Positions 48,401 through 60,092 of a stretch of DNA of 64,000 nt are shown in pieces. The stretch is from contig CM037829.1 of NCBI GenBank assembly GCA_021234535.1, positions 28,864,962-28,928,961 of the forward strand, written 5' to 3'. The notes beneath the pieces are model-generated. The model was not told the DNA's origin and ran no database searches. It worked only from the letters and a program-made list of their open reading frames with translations. Both the position numbers and the translations under genes were made by a program. Position 1 is the stretch's first letter. Each line of letters opens with the position of its first letter. The stretch comes from Stichopus chloronotus. Lineage: Eukaryota > Echinodermata > Holothuroidea > Aspidochirotida > Stichopodidae.

Positions 48401-51400
48401 TCCTTTTTTTAATAAATATTGGCAAGGAATCACAAAGTCCTTTGACGTTCTGGTTCTCTTCCGACGCGGGGGAGGGGGGGAGGGGAGACTTGATAATCTT
48501 CCATCTGTTGTTTCAACGACAAACTTTCACAATCAAAACACCTTGATTGTATACCACAATAAACCGTCTCAATTGATTTAAATCTTGAGCTAATTACCTT
48601 TTGTGGTGACTCTTTGTGCATGTATACAATGTACCTCATGTAGTGTTCGACAGCTTCTAATACCCTCACAGGATAGCTAACGGCTTGTGTTTACCATAAC
48701 GTCTCTAAAATTGCCATTTCCTGATGATGTTTATTTCTGACGAAAAGTTTTTGGCGTTAGAGTAATGATTCCCCAGTCTCCCTCTTGATGAGATTCAAAG
48801 AACGGAAATATCCGTCTTTCAGCTTAAACGCTGAAATCTTCAATCGTCCTTATTTTTCACATCATCTGTACCTTCTCTCAATTTTCTTTTAAATTCGTCC
48901 CAGTGACATATCCATCAATGATGATGATCCGTGAAAAACGTGACACGAAAAACCAATCCCCGGGGTTAAAATTTTGGCACTTTTATGAGAACGATGAACT
49001 TTTTCGGCAGATGGTATATTGTTTTTAATGTCAGTATGATGGATTCTTTTATGATGAGACAAGCGCCGTACACGATGCTCTTTTTGTCTTTCCATAACCT
49101 TATCCCGGTGCTGACACGTGACTAGGAAAATGGAACATTCTCGCGTAAAATCGGCAAATTGTGATGAAACGTCGCAACTCCGCAGGTGGTCTCATACTTG
49201 AATTCACATGGAGACGGTATTGCTTACATTTAATTACGTATTCATTCTAGCAATATTAGAAAATGTTTTCCTCGTAGCTGTTGCCATGTTACGCATCGTC
49301 TATCAAAATGACGTCATTATACTGCGCATACTCAAAAATAACAGTCTTTGAGGTCTTTATTAATCTGTATGCTATGCAAAGCAAGATTTGATTCGAGAAT
49401 GTCTTTCATTCAACTGTAAACTCTGTATGAGTCTTAGTGTTCTGATATGCAGGAATCATTTTCTCGCCGTAATTTTGACACTCTAGAGTCCTCTAGAAAG
49501 TAATTTAAAAATTGTGAGAAATACCGCTCCCCCCCTCACATACCTTCAAAAATTGTCGCGAAATCGAGAAGAACAATCCACTGTTGGCGTGAAAAAAACG
49601 TCATAAACAAAAGTCGACTAAAATATATACAGCATCGTCATTTAAGTTCATTATATTTTCATTTCGTCTGAGTAGCACATAGTTAAGTCCTGGGGGGGGG
49701 GGGGGGGGAGAAGGGACTAAGAGTTTCAGTTACGTAGTGAGATGCCCTTGATGCTATTAAACTCATCCAAAAGGACACAATCATTTAAGCGAGAAGCCAG
49801 CACATAGGTTGGAGAGTAACGTAGGCCTACCAAGTAATCTTTGGCAAAAAACTAAAAAGTTGCCAGAAAATGGCGTTTTGCACGTCCATATTCAATGTGG
49901 CAAATTTCATTAAAGGGGCCTCATCTACATTGGTTATTTATCGTGACTCCTTTGATACTATCTAAGCGGAGCGCCACCATTAGTTGGCGCGTAAAGTATC
50001 AGATTTTGGTTTGATAAACTTGAAAATCCGGCTTTGCCAGATTGAAGAAAATATTACTTTGCGTGCCCGTTTTTATTGTAACTTACTTCATTTACGTCTT
50101 CGTAGCTCTGTTTTATCTTCTTTATTTCGTTTTTGATTACTGCAGGGTCAACCAGAGTTCCTTGTCACAGGACATAATCACAATCAAAAATGGGTTCTCT
50201 AAATGCAGTGGTTCTGTATGTGCAGTTCTTTGTTTTTCTTTCAAAGTGAGGGTAGGCACGACGTTAATTGGGTGAAGACAATTTTCACTTATTTGTCCCT
50301 ATAACGTCTCAATGAACAGGAAGTCACTGAAAATGAAGGAAAGAGCCCTCGAGATGTAGCCTGTTTGTTGAGGAACCTGTTGTCGCTCCAAGTGGCTAGT
50401 GTTGAGGTTATCCACCATTTCTTACTCTAGTTCTGTCTCTCAAACAGGAGTACCGTATTTTTTTTTTTTTCAGTCTTGTAGTTTCTAGTTCTGAACTTTG
50501 GCTAAAACGTCATAAAGGGCAATAATGGGAACTATGACCCCTCAGAATACGATCAGCTTATGTGCACATTGCATTAGGACCCTGTGATCCTCTGTCCTTC
50601 TCAATCTCTCCTTCTTTTCACTTCCAAAGTCTTCCTTTCTCTCCCCCCCCCCCTCCCTTCTGTTCTCTTCCCCTTTCATTTTTTTTTCAGCATCTGATTC
50701 AAGGCATCTATGGATCAACTGACATATGCGACGGCCCCTAAATAGCCACAACGGTCAGTTTCACCTCTGAGCTATGTAATTAGTTACATTTCAAAATTAA
50801 CTAGTATCAAAACCAGAAAAGTGACTGTAACGAGTAACATTTTCAAAATTGTAACTTTTAGGTATAGTATATGTAACTATATACTACTAGCTGCTGTTAT
50901 ACGGTAACTTGAACAATACTGAAAACTCCTTATGATAATTCTCTCCAAGCAATATGACCGCGTTATGTTTTTTCATGAGGTTCTTGTGGGTGGTTTCCAT
51001 TACTTTGATAATGGCAAGTGTCAGTTGAAGAGATGCTTACCTGTCCTCGAGTATTAGTATTGAAAACGATCTCTCGACCTAAGAATATGAATAATTTGCG
51101 TATTTCGAATCTATTTCCAAAAAATTCGTCATTCGACGTAATACGTTCCATTGCCAACCCACTGATATGGAAATGATATATCCATTAACAAATTATTTTT
51201 TCGTAAAATATTGAAATTATATATGCCATACAAATAATGTGCATATGTATGTGTGCATTGTTGGTGACAAAACTGACGGTACTCTTTTCTCTAAATTTAA
51301 GTAAAAAATTTCATTTCCTATAGTTTTTGCTCTGTGTTGAAAGTAGTATTCAAGCCAGCCCAAACTTTGATAACAACAGGAATATATGTATAAAAGCAAT

Positions 51401-51959
51401 TATTTTTATAATTTAATCTCGCCTTAAGCACGAGCTGATCTGCATGGGATAGGCAGATATTCAAAGGGAAAAGTCTAAAATTTGCAAAACATTTTGCAAG
51501 TTCTAACTATAAAGATATGAAGAAATATAAAAGATTTCCGCATTACGTTTGCGGCTCCCACCTCACCCCTACTGCTTTATTTTATACATCACTAGTATTA
51601 AGGGGAATAGCATACATGGATATCGTCTACTTACATGTATAGACCTTTAAGGCTTCAAGCAATTTCATTTTACCAGTATACCAATTTATAATCACGCCAT
51701 TTTTCAAAATTAAAAAAAGTGCAATCCGGTGCCGTTTACCGGTGTTGTGATCGAGGGCATAAAGTTGGTTAAACTTGATAAAGCATTTGTAACAATGAAG
51801 CTTTCGAAGAAGTGATTGATTATTGGATGGATGAATATGGGTTTTACTTCCAAGAGTAATGTAAGGCTTTCCCATCTGAACTCTCCTTGTGAAAAAAAAT
51901 ACTACAGGTAATCAAAAATTGTTATATTGACAGTCACGTGAATTTGTAATAAGTAAGCA
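48401..51959. other. Intergenic stretch, no gene seen
   Basis: Holds a purine-rich G tract at about 48468-48486, a 17-G run at 49692-49708, a lone element-like end TTAAAGGGGCCTCATC at about 49911, and a C/T-rich tract at 50641-50660. The open frame at 50042-50275 encodes a hydrophobic start but has no homology I recognise. Confidence 0.55.
49692..49708 (+). repeat. Run of 17 G
   Basis: Uninterrupted poly-G flanked by AGTCCT and AGAAGGG. Such runs can form G-quadruplexes and are prone to length errors in sequencing. Confidence 0.95.
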
Positions 51960-52565
51960 TTAAAGGGATTGTCCACTAAAGAGAATTCATATTTCCTAAA
52001 ATTAAAAATGATTTTTAATCTCCCTTTGTTGGTAAAAAACCATATCTTAATAACATGTTCTGAAGTTATTTTTTTTTTACAGAAATGTTCATTTAAAATT
52101 GGTACATTGCGTAATGAGCAATTTGTGATGTCACCCGGGCACAACTGCATGAATAACCTTTGCATTTCCTTATAACCTTTAATTCTTTATAATTCTTATA
52201 ATTGTAATTCTTTATAATCTTTTCTTATATTCTTTAAAAGAAATATTACAACAGTGTATAAGATTTTACCTTAATTTGTAGGTAAATCTACAATACATCC
52301 AATCTACATGTCAAATTTCAAGATTAAATGAGGGCTTCTATTTCAAAGACAAACAATGGCAAAATTTGCAATATTTTGCCGTTGTTACGTGGCATTTTGG
52401 TAACCTTGAGGCAACAAAGTTTTTCTTGACCAAAGAAGTCTTCCTTCAGAAGCAATATCTTGAGTTAGAAACAAGCTATTGCCATGGTCTCTGAAATTCC
52501 TTTAGTAGGAAATTATTCTCTTTTATTTAATAATTCATTCAATTGTTAGTAAAGTATGCCTTTAA
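51960..52565. mobile_element. TTAA-flanked element with imperfect inverted ends
   Basis: The left end TTAAAGGGATTGTCCACTAA and the right end read in reverse, TTAAAGGCATACTTTACTAA, match at 15 of 20 positions. TTAA is at both borders. At 606 bp with no transposase frame it would be an old non-autonomous piggyBac-like copy. The end is related in sequence to the elements at 6987 and 56889. Confidence 0.6.
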
Positions 52566-53320
52566 ACCACAGGCTTTCTTCACATTTGTATGGTCGCAAA
52601 ATAATTGTCCTTCAAAGTCTCAGTTGTTATCCACAGTCCCTTCATTGACTGTAGTCAACAATTGTGCCTATTTGTGTTACCCCTCTAAACGATGATGCGT
52701 TTCTAATTTATTTTTTAAGTTGAGTTTCTCTTCACCATCTGATGATTCCTTTAGAAAACGTCGAACCGATCGTTGAAGTTCATGTACAATCTTCTGGTGT
52801 CATGTTCTCATAAAATCTGCAAATTTTCTCTCCATTCCTTGTTATCGTGGAATGCTCAAATTAAATTCAGAGTTAAAACAATTTATCCGTATCATTTTTG
52901 AATTCCTTTACCAGTAAATGTGGAAATGGTTTTGTGTTTTTTTTCACTAACGATAGTTGTATATCGGTTGCAACATTTTTGAAATTTGAGGTTCGGTTTT
53001 ATTCTGTACACCATCTAGATGGAAGTATAGAAATTTAGATCCACACACAAAGGAATCACCATCAATAGGACTGAAAAATGACAAAGAAGTAAAATCATAA
53101 GTAAGATCAAAATAACCTAAAGAAAAGCAAGATTAAATGGAAAAAATACACAAAGAAAAATTTATGAACTCACCGGTAAGGGATCTACGGAGACCATGAT
53201 TTGAAAATTAAGCGTCTTAGACGCATTTAAGACACATTTAGAGACATTTGATTATTAGGTTGGAAGGACTGATGAATAACACATTAATAATGGACTACAT
53301 TGTTATGCAAATATAAGGCA

Positions 53321-53360
53321 GGGGCGTACATACGCCCCGCCATCGTCCCCCCCCCCCCCC
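53321..53360. repeat. GGGGCGTA palindrome followed by a 14-C run
   Basis: GGGGCGTACATACGCCCC (53321-53338) is a near-continuous palindrome with a 2-nt centre, and a run of 14 C begins at 53347. The GC-rich patch stands out in an AT-rich background and resembles a transposon terminus, but no partner end was found. Confidence 0.8.
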
Positions 53361-54253
53361 GCCGATCAGGGAAGTTTATACAAATGCTGTGATGTGATCA
53401 CATTGAACATCGCACCCTAGATTTAGTCTAATTTTAGTGGCAGTATTTTGGAAAGTGTGAAGAAAAGCGCCTTGTATACTAAGCTTGTTGATTGGATTGT
53501 GTAGCTCGTCGTGTCAAAGATGAAGAGATTCAAATTGGAATTAGTCAAAACATGCCGTATATCTTTTGATATTTCCGTCAGGGCTTGGAATTTGAGTCTT
53601 TTACTTATATGAAAATTATATTTCGTTTGATTCATAATCATCGTGCACCAAGATAGCAAAGTACAAAATATCTACCGAAGTACTTCTTATGTCACTTTAT
53701 GTTATCTAATATGAAAATTATACTTCGTTGGTTCTAGTTATCATATATAAATGTACTGAAAACCGCAATGAACGTAAATTTCGATAACCTTGAATCAGAG
53801 CCCATAGATGTGTACGATCACCGTATCAAGTATCATAGGGCCCAAATGTGCTTTCAATTAAATAGTTCATTGACGAACAGACGTATAACATTTAACGAAC
53901 AGGAATTAAAGTAGATTAATCATCATACATGTTATTAGTTATCAAATTGAAGTATGAGATATCCCGTACATAAACTAAAATAAAACTCACTTTTGAATTG
54001 TGTAATTGCACGTAAGTTGCCGTGTAATCAACAAATCTTCCTTGCACAAAGCCGACGGACTAGGGCTATGCACCATTAGCAGGAAATCTCGCACAAAATC
54101 AAAATTGGACAGCAGAGCAGGATCCCATTTGCCAGGTTTTTTTTCGCTCAATGTCGTAAGTTGCCACAATCACGATTATCTTCCAAAACGTGAATATATC
54201 TTGCTAACAGTCGGAACCTAGATGTAAGAAGCCAACACTATGGCACCATATAA

Positions 54254-54612
54254 AGTCATCAAGAAACCAAAATATAAATCAACATGTATTCGTGTAATCA
54301 ATTACTATATGTTGAATAATTAATTATTTTTACTTTTGAATTATACTAATAGTGATTACTTATCACGCTGAAAATAAATAATTATTACACATCGAACCAG
54401 TATGAAGTGATCAACTAGACCAGAAAATAAATCGAAATTTATTCCTGAATAACATCAATCACTACATTGAATAATTAATTGCTATTAATTGTACTATTAG
54501 CCATTCATGATATTACACTAATATATCTACTCATTGTATTTCTTTGAACCATCATTGAAACCGTAAGATAAATCATTAATGTATCCGTGCATGAATCCAA
54601 TAAGTTATCAGC
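54254..54612. repeat. Diverged ~150-bp tandem repeat, three units
   Basis: Units begin near 54254, 54408 and 54548. Each has an AGAAACCAAAATATAAATCA-like segment (AGACCAGAAAATAAATCGA, GAAACCGTAAGATAAATCA), then TGTATTCGTGTAATCAAT-like bases. Units 1 and 2 also share TTGAATAATTAATT. Confidence 0.65.
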
Positions 54613-55174
54613 TGTCTGAATTCACGTTATCACATTCATAAAAAATTCAAGCATGCTTACGCATATCGTTACCTTTCTAATAACAGTAATACGTTATATC
54701 ACATATGTTATCATCTGTCGTCATCTGAGGTCATGTTCCTATTGTTCTTGATAAATTGCCGTAGATTGAAGAGTGAAGAGAGAAAGTCAGAGTGAATTCA
54801 ACGCACAACAGAACATTAAAAAAATCTACCGTACAGTGAATACTGCGACAAACACTTTGAATTTGTGCAAAATGGGTCAAAATGATAATCTGAACTGTGT
54901 GTACAGTTTTACGTAAATATCGAGATTTTTGTTGAAATGAAAGTTTAGACATGTCTAGCAGAATTGAATTTCCCATTTTTATATTGTTTAAATCCTTTCG
55001 TTGAATTGTCTAGGCCTTCGCCCAGACAGGGAAAGTCTGAACTGCTGAATATTTTTGTTTTCTACGAAAACTGTGAAGATCAGTAAACGTCACACAATGG
55101 ATAACTGAGCTATGAATGTTCAATATGTTGATTTGAATGAGTCTATGTTGAATTAGTCATGTTACGAAAGGGAA

Positions 55175-55204
55175 ACACACACGCACCCACACACACACAC
55201 ACAC
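55175..55204. repeat. CA microsatellite
   Basis: An imperfect (AC)n tract with two interruptions (ACGC and ACCC). Confidence 0.95.
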
Positions 55205-56215
55205 AAAAACATTCTGCAAATTGTGTCGGTTTTCCTTACACAAAATCGTCCTTTTCCTTGATAGAACGTTCGGATTAGAAAAAGGATGTTATAAAACATC
55301 ACAACTTGCTTTTAAAATACTAATGGACGTTTGTGATGTGATTGTTTATCATAAGGTTTGGATACGGTGACCCCATGTCAGGATTCGATTCTGAAATTGG
55401 TGCCGTGATCCAAACTTTCATTGATAAATGTCGTATTATGACTAGAACGAATTCGTAGCATGGAAGTTATATTTTCGGGTATCCGAACCTGGTATCCACC
55501 CGACTATAGACGACGGGTACCGGGGCCGTATTTTGGACCAAGTTGCAAATACTAGCATGGCTATATTAAAGTAAATGGCCTACATTAGAGCCGTGCAACT
55601 TATCAAGCACAGGGTAGGATGTTAACACACATGAATCAGTATGCTCGTAAAAACCATATAAGGAATGATCTAAGCTATTGGAAACTTCTAATCCGCATTA
55701 ACCTAAGATTTCATTTTTAGCATATGAATTTCTACCGGTTGAACAGAATATCTTTGTCAACATTTTTTGTCAACGTTTGTCAACGTTTTTTTGACATTTC
55801 CGTCACTCGAGACTGCCGTAAAGTTCACCACGTTTGATATAACACTCTACAAACGACCGTGAACCATTCCAAGATACAAACCATCGTCTCTCGGCAATAA
55901 GAACTCAATTATGTAAATTTGTCATTTCTTCACTCAATGACTACATTCTTAAAATGTTGACGAACTCGGCGGCTCCTGAAAGAAAGAAAAGAATAAAAAA
56001 CTCCTTGGAAATAAATGTCTGTGTATCGCGATGTGTGAAATTATTCAAGAAGAGATTTAAAAAGCAGGATATTTAAAATGATGTCCTAAGATTTGCAGAA
56101 AGAATGGTGAGGAGGTAATGGGAGTGATGTCATTGGGTCTAGGTCTATGGTCTAGGCTATGGAATGAAAGTAATCTCAGTATAGCGATAGGTCCACAAGG
56201 TGGAAAAGGTTTTAG

Positions 56216-56244
56216 GTGTGTGTGTTCGTGTGTGTGTGTATGTA
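56216..56244. repeat. GT microsatellite
   Basis: An imperfect (GT)n tract interrupted by TTC. The open frame at 56057-56278 on the minus strand reads through it and is not a gene. Confidence 0.95.
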
Positions 56245-56888
56245 GTTGTCGGTATGTGTTTATGGGTTCAGTGGTCAAAGGAAGGTAGGAATGCGAGTGG
56301 AAATGTAGGTAGGGTGTCTTTTTGACCTCTGGGGAGACTTTTACTTGGATAATAATGGCTGTTAAAGAGATGCTGTGTAACGTCCAATGTATTATATTGT
56401 GTAGAATGTTTCATTGCAGTGAATATAATTTGTCAGATTATCGGTAATACAGACATAGTAAAAAGGAGTGTGCAATTCATAATAAACGTCATGTTTGAAA
56501 AACGATGCTTTCTTAAATAGTGTCAACATAGATAGTTCTTATAGATAGTTCTTATAAAAAGCCCTTCTGAACCATAGCAAACATATGGGAAGTAGGGCTA
56601 TAGTGGTCAGAGCGGTAGGTGTCTCTGGTATATGACGCGTTTTGATTTTCCATTAGTTCCATTATTAAGGGTATCCATCGGTCAGCTGTCTTCTGGGGAA
56701 GTGTTATTATGTTATTAAGGACTGGGATATACTCCATTGTCTGTCTCTCTTTTAATTCTTCTTGAGAGAATGAGGTGATATCTTAGGTACTTGGTTTTAC
56801 GTGGAAGAGACTTTCTCACTTTTTTTAACTTAATTTTCCGAAGTACAAATTTCACATATAAATTAACGTATTTGATTATTATGATGCT

Positions 56889-57277
56889 TTAAAGGGGCTC
56901 ATTGAGGTGATGTCAATACGATTGTGGTGATTGGAAAGAATACAAACACATGGCAATATCTATACTTAGTATAATTAGTCAAGGTTCACTTCCAATAGAT
57001 ATGAAAACTGTCAAAATTTCTGAAGTTTTGACCGTTACTTGTGCTTGTTGTGTGCATGTGAATATGGTGCTCATATGAAAAGTGTCTGGTCACGAATGTT
57101 CGAAACCAAATTAAAAACAAAATTAAATCGTTATTTACACACTCATTAATGTTTCTCGGTATGTGAAGCCTTAAGAATCATTTATTTTTACCGTTTGGCA
57201 TTAGTATGTGAAGGAAACTTGACAGGTTTAGGGAAAATTTGGTGAACTTCACGAAACAACTCAATGAGGCTCTTTAA
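56889..57277. mobile_element. TTAA-flanked inverted-repeat element (piggyBac-like MITE)
   Basis: A 389-bp element. The left end TTAAAGGGGCTCATTGAG and the right end read in reverse, TTAAAGAGCCTCATTGAG, match at 16 of 18 positions, with TTAA at both borders. No transposase frame is present. With the elements at 6987 and 51960 it makes a third copy type with a TTAAAGG-type end. Confidence 0.75.
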
Positions 57278-58672
57278 TGCATGGTCTGTAGTCGGAGACT
57301 TCACAAATGTTTCTATGTGTAACGTCTTTGCTTTTTTCTTTTTTGTTTTGTTCTTTAAATGTAGTACCAAAATAACTTCAAAGTCTTACATTAAAAAAAA
57401 TGTTCCTCAGACAAAACGAGCTGTTGAGGAACAATCCTAAGAGATTAGGAAATTACATCTGGCAAAAGCAAGAGAAGAATTGTAATAAATGAAGGCAATG
57501 CCCTGTCGATTGTTTTATTTTATTTGTCTTCCCAACAAATTCTTCCCAACAAGGAGTCTGCTTTGTAAAATGAGTATTTGATATCCTGAGGGGGTTCGTT
57601 TTTTTTTTTAATGAATGGGGTGCTTTATAGATAATACGATAAGGAACTGAGACATTCTACCTTAAAATAAACGGTCTTTGTTCATTATCCCGAATATGCA
57701 TATTTTACTGTGACGCCGTATTCTTGGTACACCGACTGTCATTTTTTTTTATTCATGGTGACTGTCGAATGTATATATGTATACGACAAGACAGATTTCA
57801 GTCTACTTAAGATAATAAAAGTTTGTGGATAAATGTGTACAAATATCAGTGAAACCGTTCATATACGATAACATAAGAGTAAAAGACCTGAACTAAAAGA
57901 AAAGAAAAACAATATGGTTTCGTGAGAAAATGGTGTAAAATGCATGAAACTTAACCAAAGGTTTAGATAAAAGTAACTAGATGTACAATTGTTAACATAT
58001 ACATGAGACGTACGTGGTACCGGCGAAGACAGCACGATACACTTAAACAAATTCATGAGATTCGTTAAAATTTAGCAAGCAAAGCCACTTGATCATATCA
58101 GTACGGAGGTGAGAATTACAGCATCATAACTATTACCGTTACACCGTAAAATGATATTATACTGTCTTTGAATGAATATCTTTGAATGTAACACAAAGCT
58201 GGTGTCCTACACCGTCATTTTCCATAGAACGTCAACGTTAGGCAATCGCATGATCGTCGGATGCGAGAATAATTTCTCCCCGTTTCGCTTGCAACTACGT
58301 ATCTTAGGCACAGGCAACTGGCTCCATGCACAAGCACTCTTTCAAACTGGAGCCATATTTTATGTCCCACCAACCATGGGTGTCATTTTTTTTTCGGGGG
58401 GGGGGGTCATGGGGACATGTCGCCTAAACTTTTTTGAGGGGCGGGGACACTAACATATTTGTCCCCTCCACTTTTTGTACATTTTTCTTAGTGTAAGGGT
58501 TAATTTAAAAAATTAAGGGGAAATTTTGACTGAAATTAACAAGGCCAGAAAGACTGGAAAGTGCCATTCCCTTCGCTTTGATGCCGTCTATGGTTCCTAT
58601 ATAGATACCCTAATGGAGCTCATTATAGAGAAAAAAAAAACATACACCACCCCGAAGGACTCATTACTGCCA

Positions 58673-58691
58673 CCCCCCCCCCCCCCCCCCC
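58673..58691 (+). repeat. Run of 19 C
   Basis: Uninterrupted poly-C preceded by CTGCCA and followed by ACTTTAACC. About 270 bp upstream, 58396-58406 is a run of 11 G. Together they may mark the two GC-rich ends of an inserted element. Confidence 0.95.
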
Positions 58692-59234
58692 ACTTTAACC
58701 CGTTTGCTCAAAGTCTGTCAAGTCAGTGGCAACAGAACGTTTGGGAAGTGTTCATCCCCAAATATTTGTCAAACGTGAGTGCTTCAGAAGTAAATGATAT
58801 AAGATGTATAATTCCATTACAATTCTTGCATCATGTCAACCCATCTGACATGTGTAACTACATTTTATAGGCTGACTTTTTTCTTCATTATTGTGAAATT
58901 GCAGACATGAGATCTCCATTAAGGATGGATACATGCAGTTCAGAACACCCGGAAAGTGCCGTCTCCGGTAGTTTTTTTTTGTACACCCTGCGCTAACTGA
59001 TGGTGGCTTTGCAGGCAATTACCTTAGGGCAAGTACTTGCTCCCTGCTAAGGGTTCCTTTATAGGTAGGAACCCTATAACTTTTCTCAACGTATCCCTTT
59101 TTTATTTCCCCGTGCCTAGAGTACACCACTTTTATGAGACAAAGTTTTAGGTCAGTTGTCTCCTCACATTTTCAATATCGAATCCACGGCCATGCCACGG
59201 ACACACGCTACAACATTCGGTAGCATACCCGTAG

Positions 59235-59295
59235 GATACCGCAGTTTAGAGTAGAATACCGCAGTTTACAGCAGGGTACCGTAGTTTACCGTACG
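59235..59295. repeat. ~20-23-bp tandem repeat, about three units
   Basis: The motif ATACCGCAGTTTA(G/C)AG followed by TAGA or CAGG repeats about three times, including a GTACCGTAGTTTACCGT variant. Confidence 0.8.
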
Positions 59296-60024
59296 GTTGT
59301 AACGTTTTCAGTAATATGGTTGTTCATAAATAAGATATCGCAATATACACTTGATATCTCTATTTGTTATTCATAGACGTAAAAGTACATACACCAAATT
59401 TCTCCCACTACCAAACTTTCGGGCACTTCTGAAAGGTGGACGTCCCGAAATGCAATGGCCTTGAGCAGATCGATATATATTTGTGACGGTCATACTTCGT
59501 ACTGACTACAGAACGCCACAAAAACAGAACGGTGAAACACTGTTCATTTCTTCATTTCCCGATGAGTCCACTTTAAATTTGAGTAAGTCATTGTCTTGTG
59601 GTTTTACTTCCAAAGTTTTCGCAAATGTATTGAAACAAACTCAGTGGTTGGCTGTACGTGAAGGAAATGTGATCCATCCATGCTATATGGCATATGTAGT
59701 ACGTCTGTTGAAGCTTCTGTATGATGTTACTGTAATCAAAGTGCTTCCAGTTTAATATGTTTCATAGAAATTTTCACGGTGTCAAGCATAAAGAGAAAGG
59801 TCAACGAATCAGTTTATTCGTCATGTATATCGGATTTTCTTCATGTAAAGAGCGAACCATGTGTTCTCAAATTTCCAGTCAAGACCGGAATGCATGACAG
59901 TACTGCATGATAACTGTATTTTATTATTCTCCCCCCCCCCCCCCCCACTGTATTTTTAGTATGCGGAAAGATGCGAGCCAGTCAATTGTTCTCTTGCTAC
60001 TGCTCATCTCCATCCTTCACGACT

Positions 60025-60092
60025 CTCTTCCCATGTCACCTCTCTTCATATGTCACCTCTCTTCCCATGTCACCTCTCTTCACATGTCCCAC
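60025..60092. repeat. 17-bp tandem repeat, four units
   Basis: Four adjacent units of CTCTTCCCATGTCACCT with one to three changes each (CATATG, CACATG, final CCC). It generates the overlapping open frames seen here, which are not genes. Confidence 0.9.

Noticed and set aside
50042..50275. Open frame starting MKKILLCVPVFIVTYF
   Set aside because: The hydrophobic start looks like a membrane segment, but the frame is short, low in complexity and T-rich, with no recognisable family or splice context.
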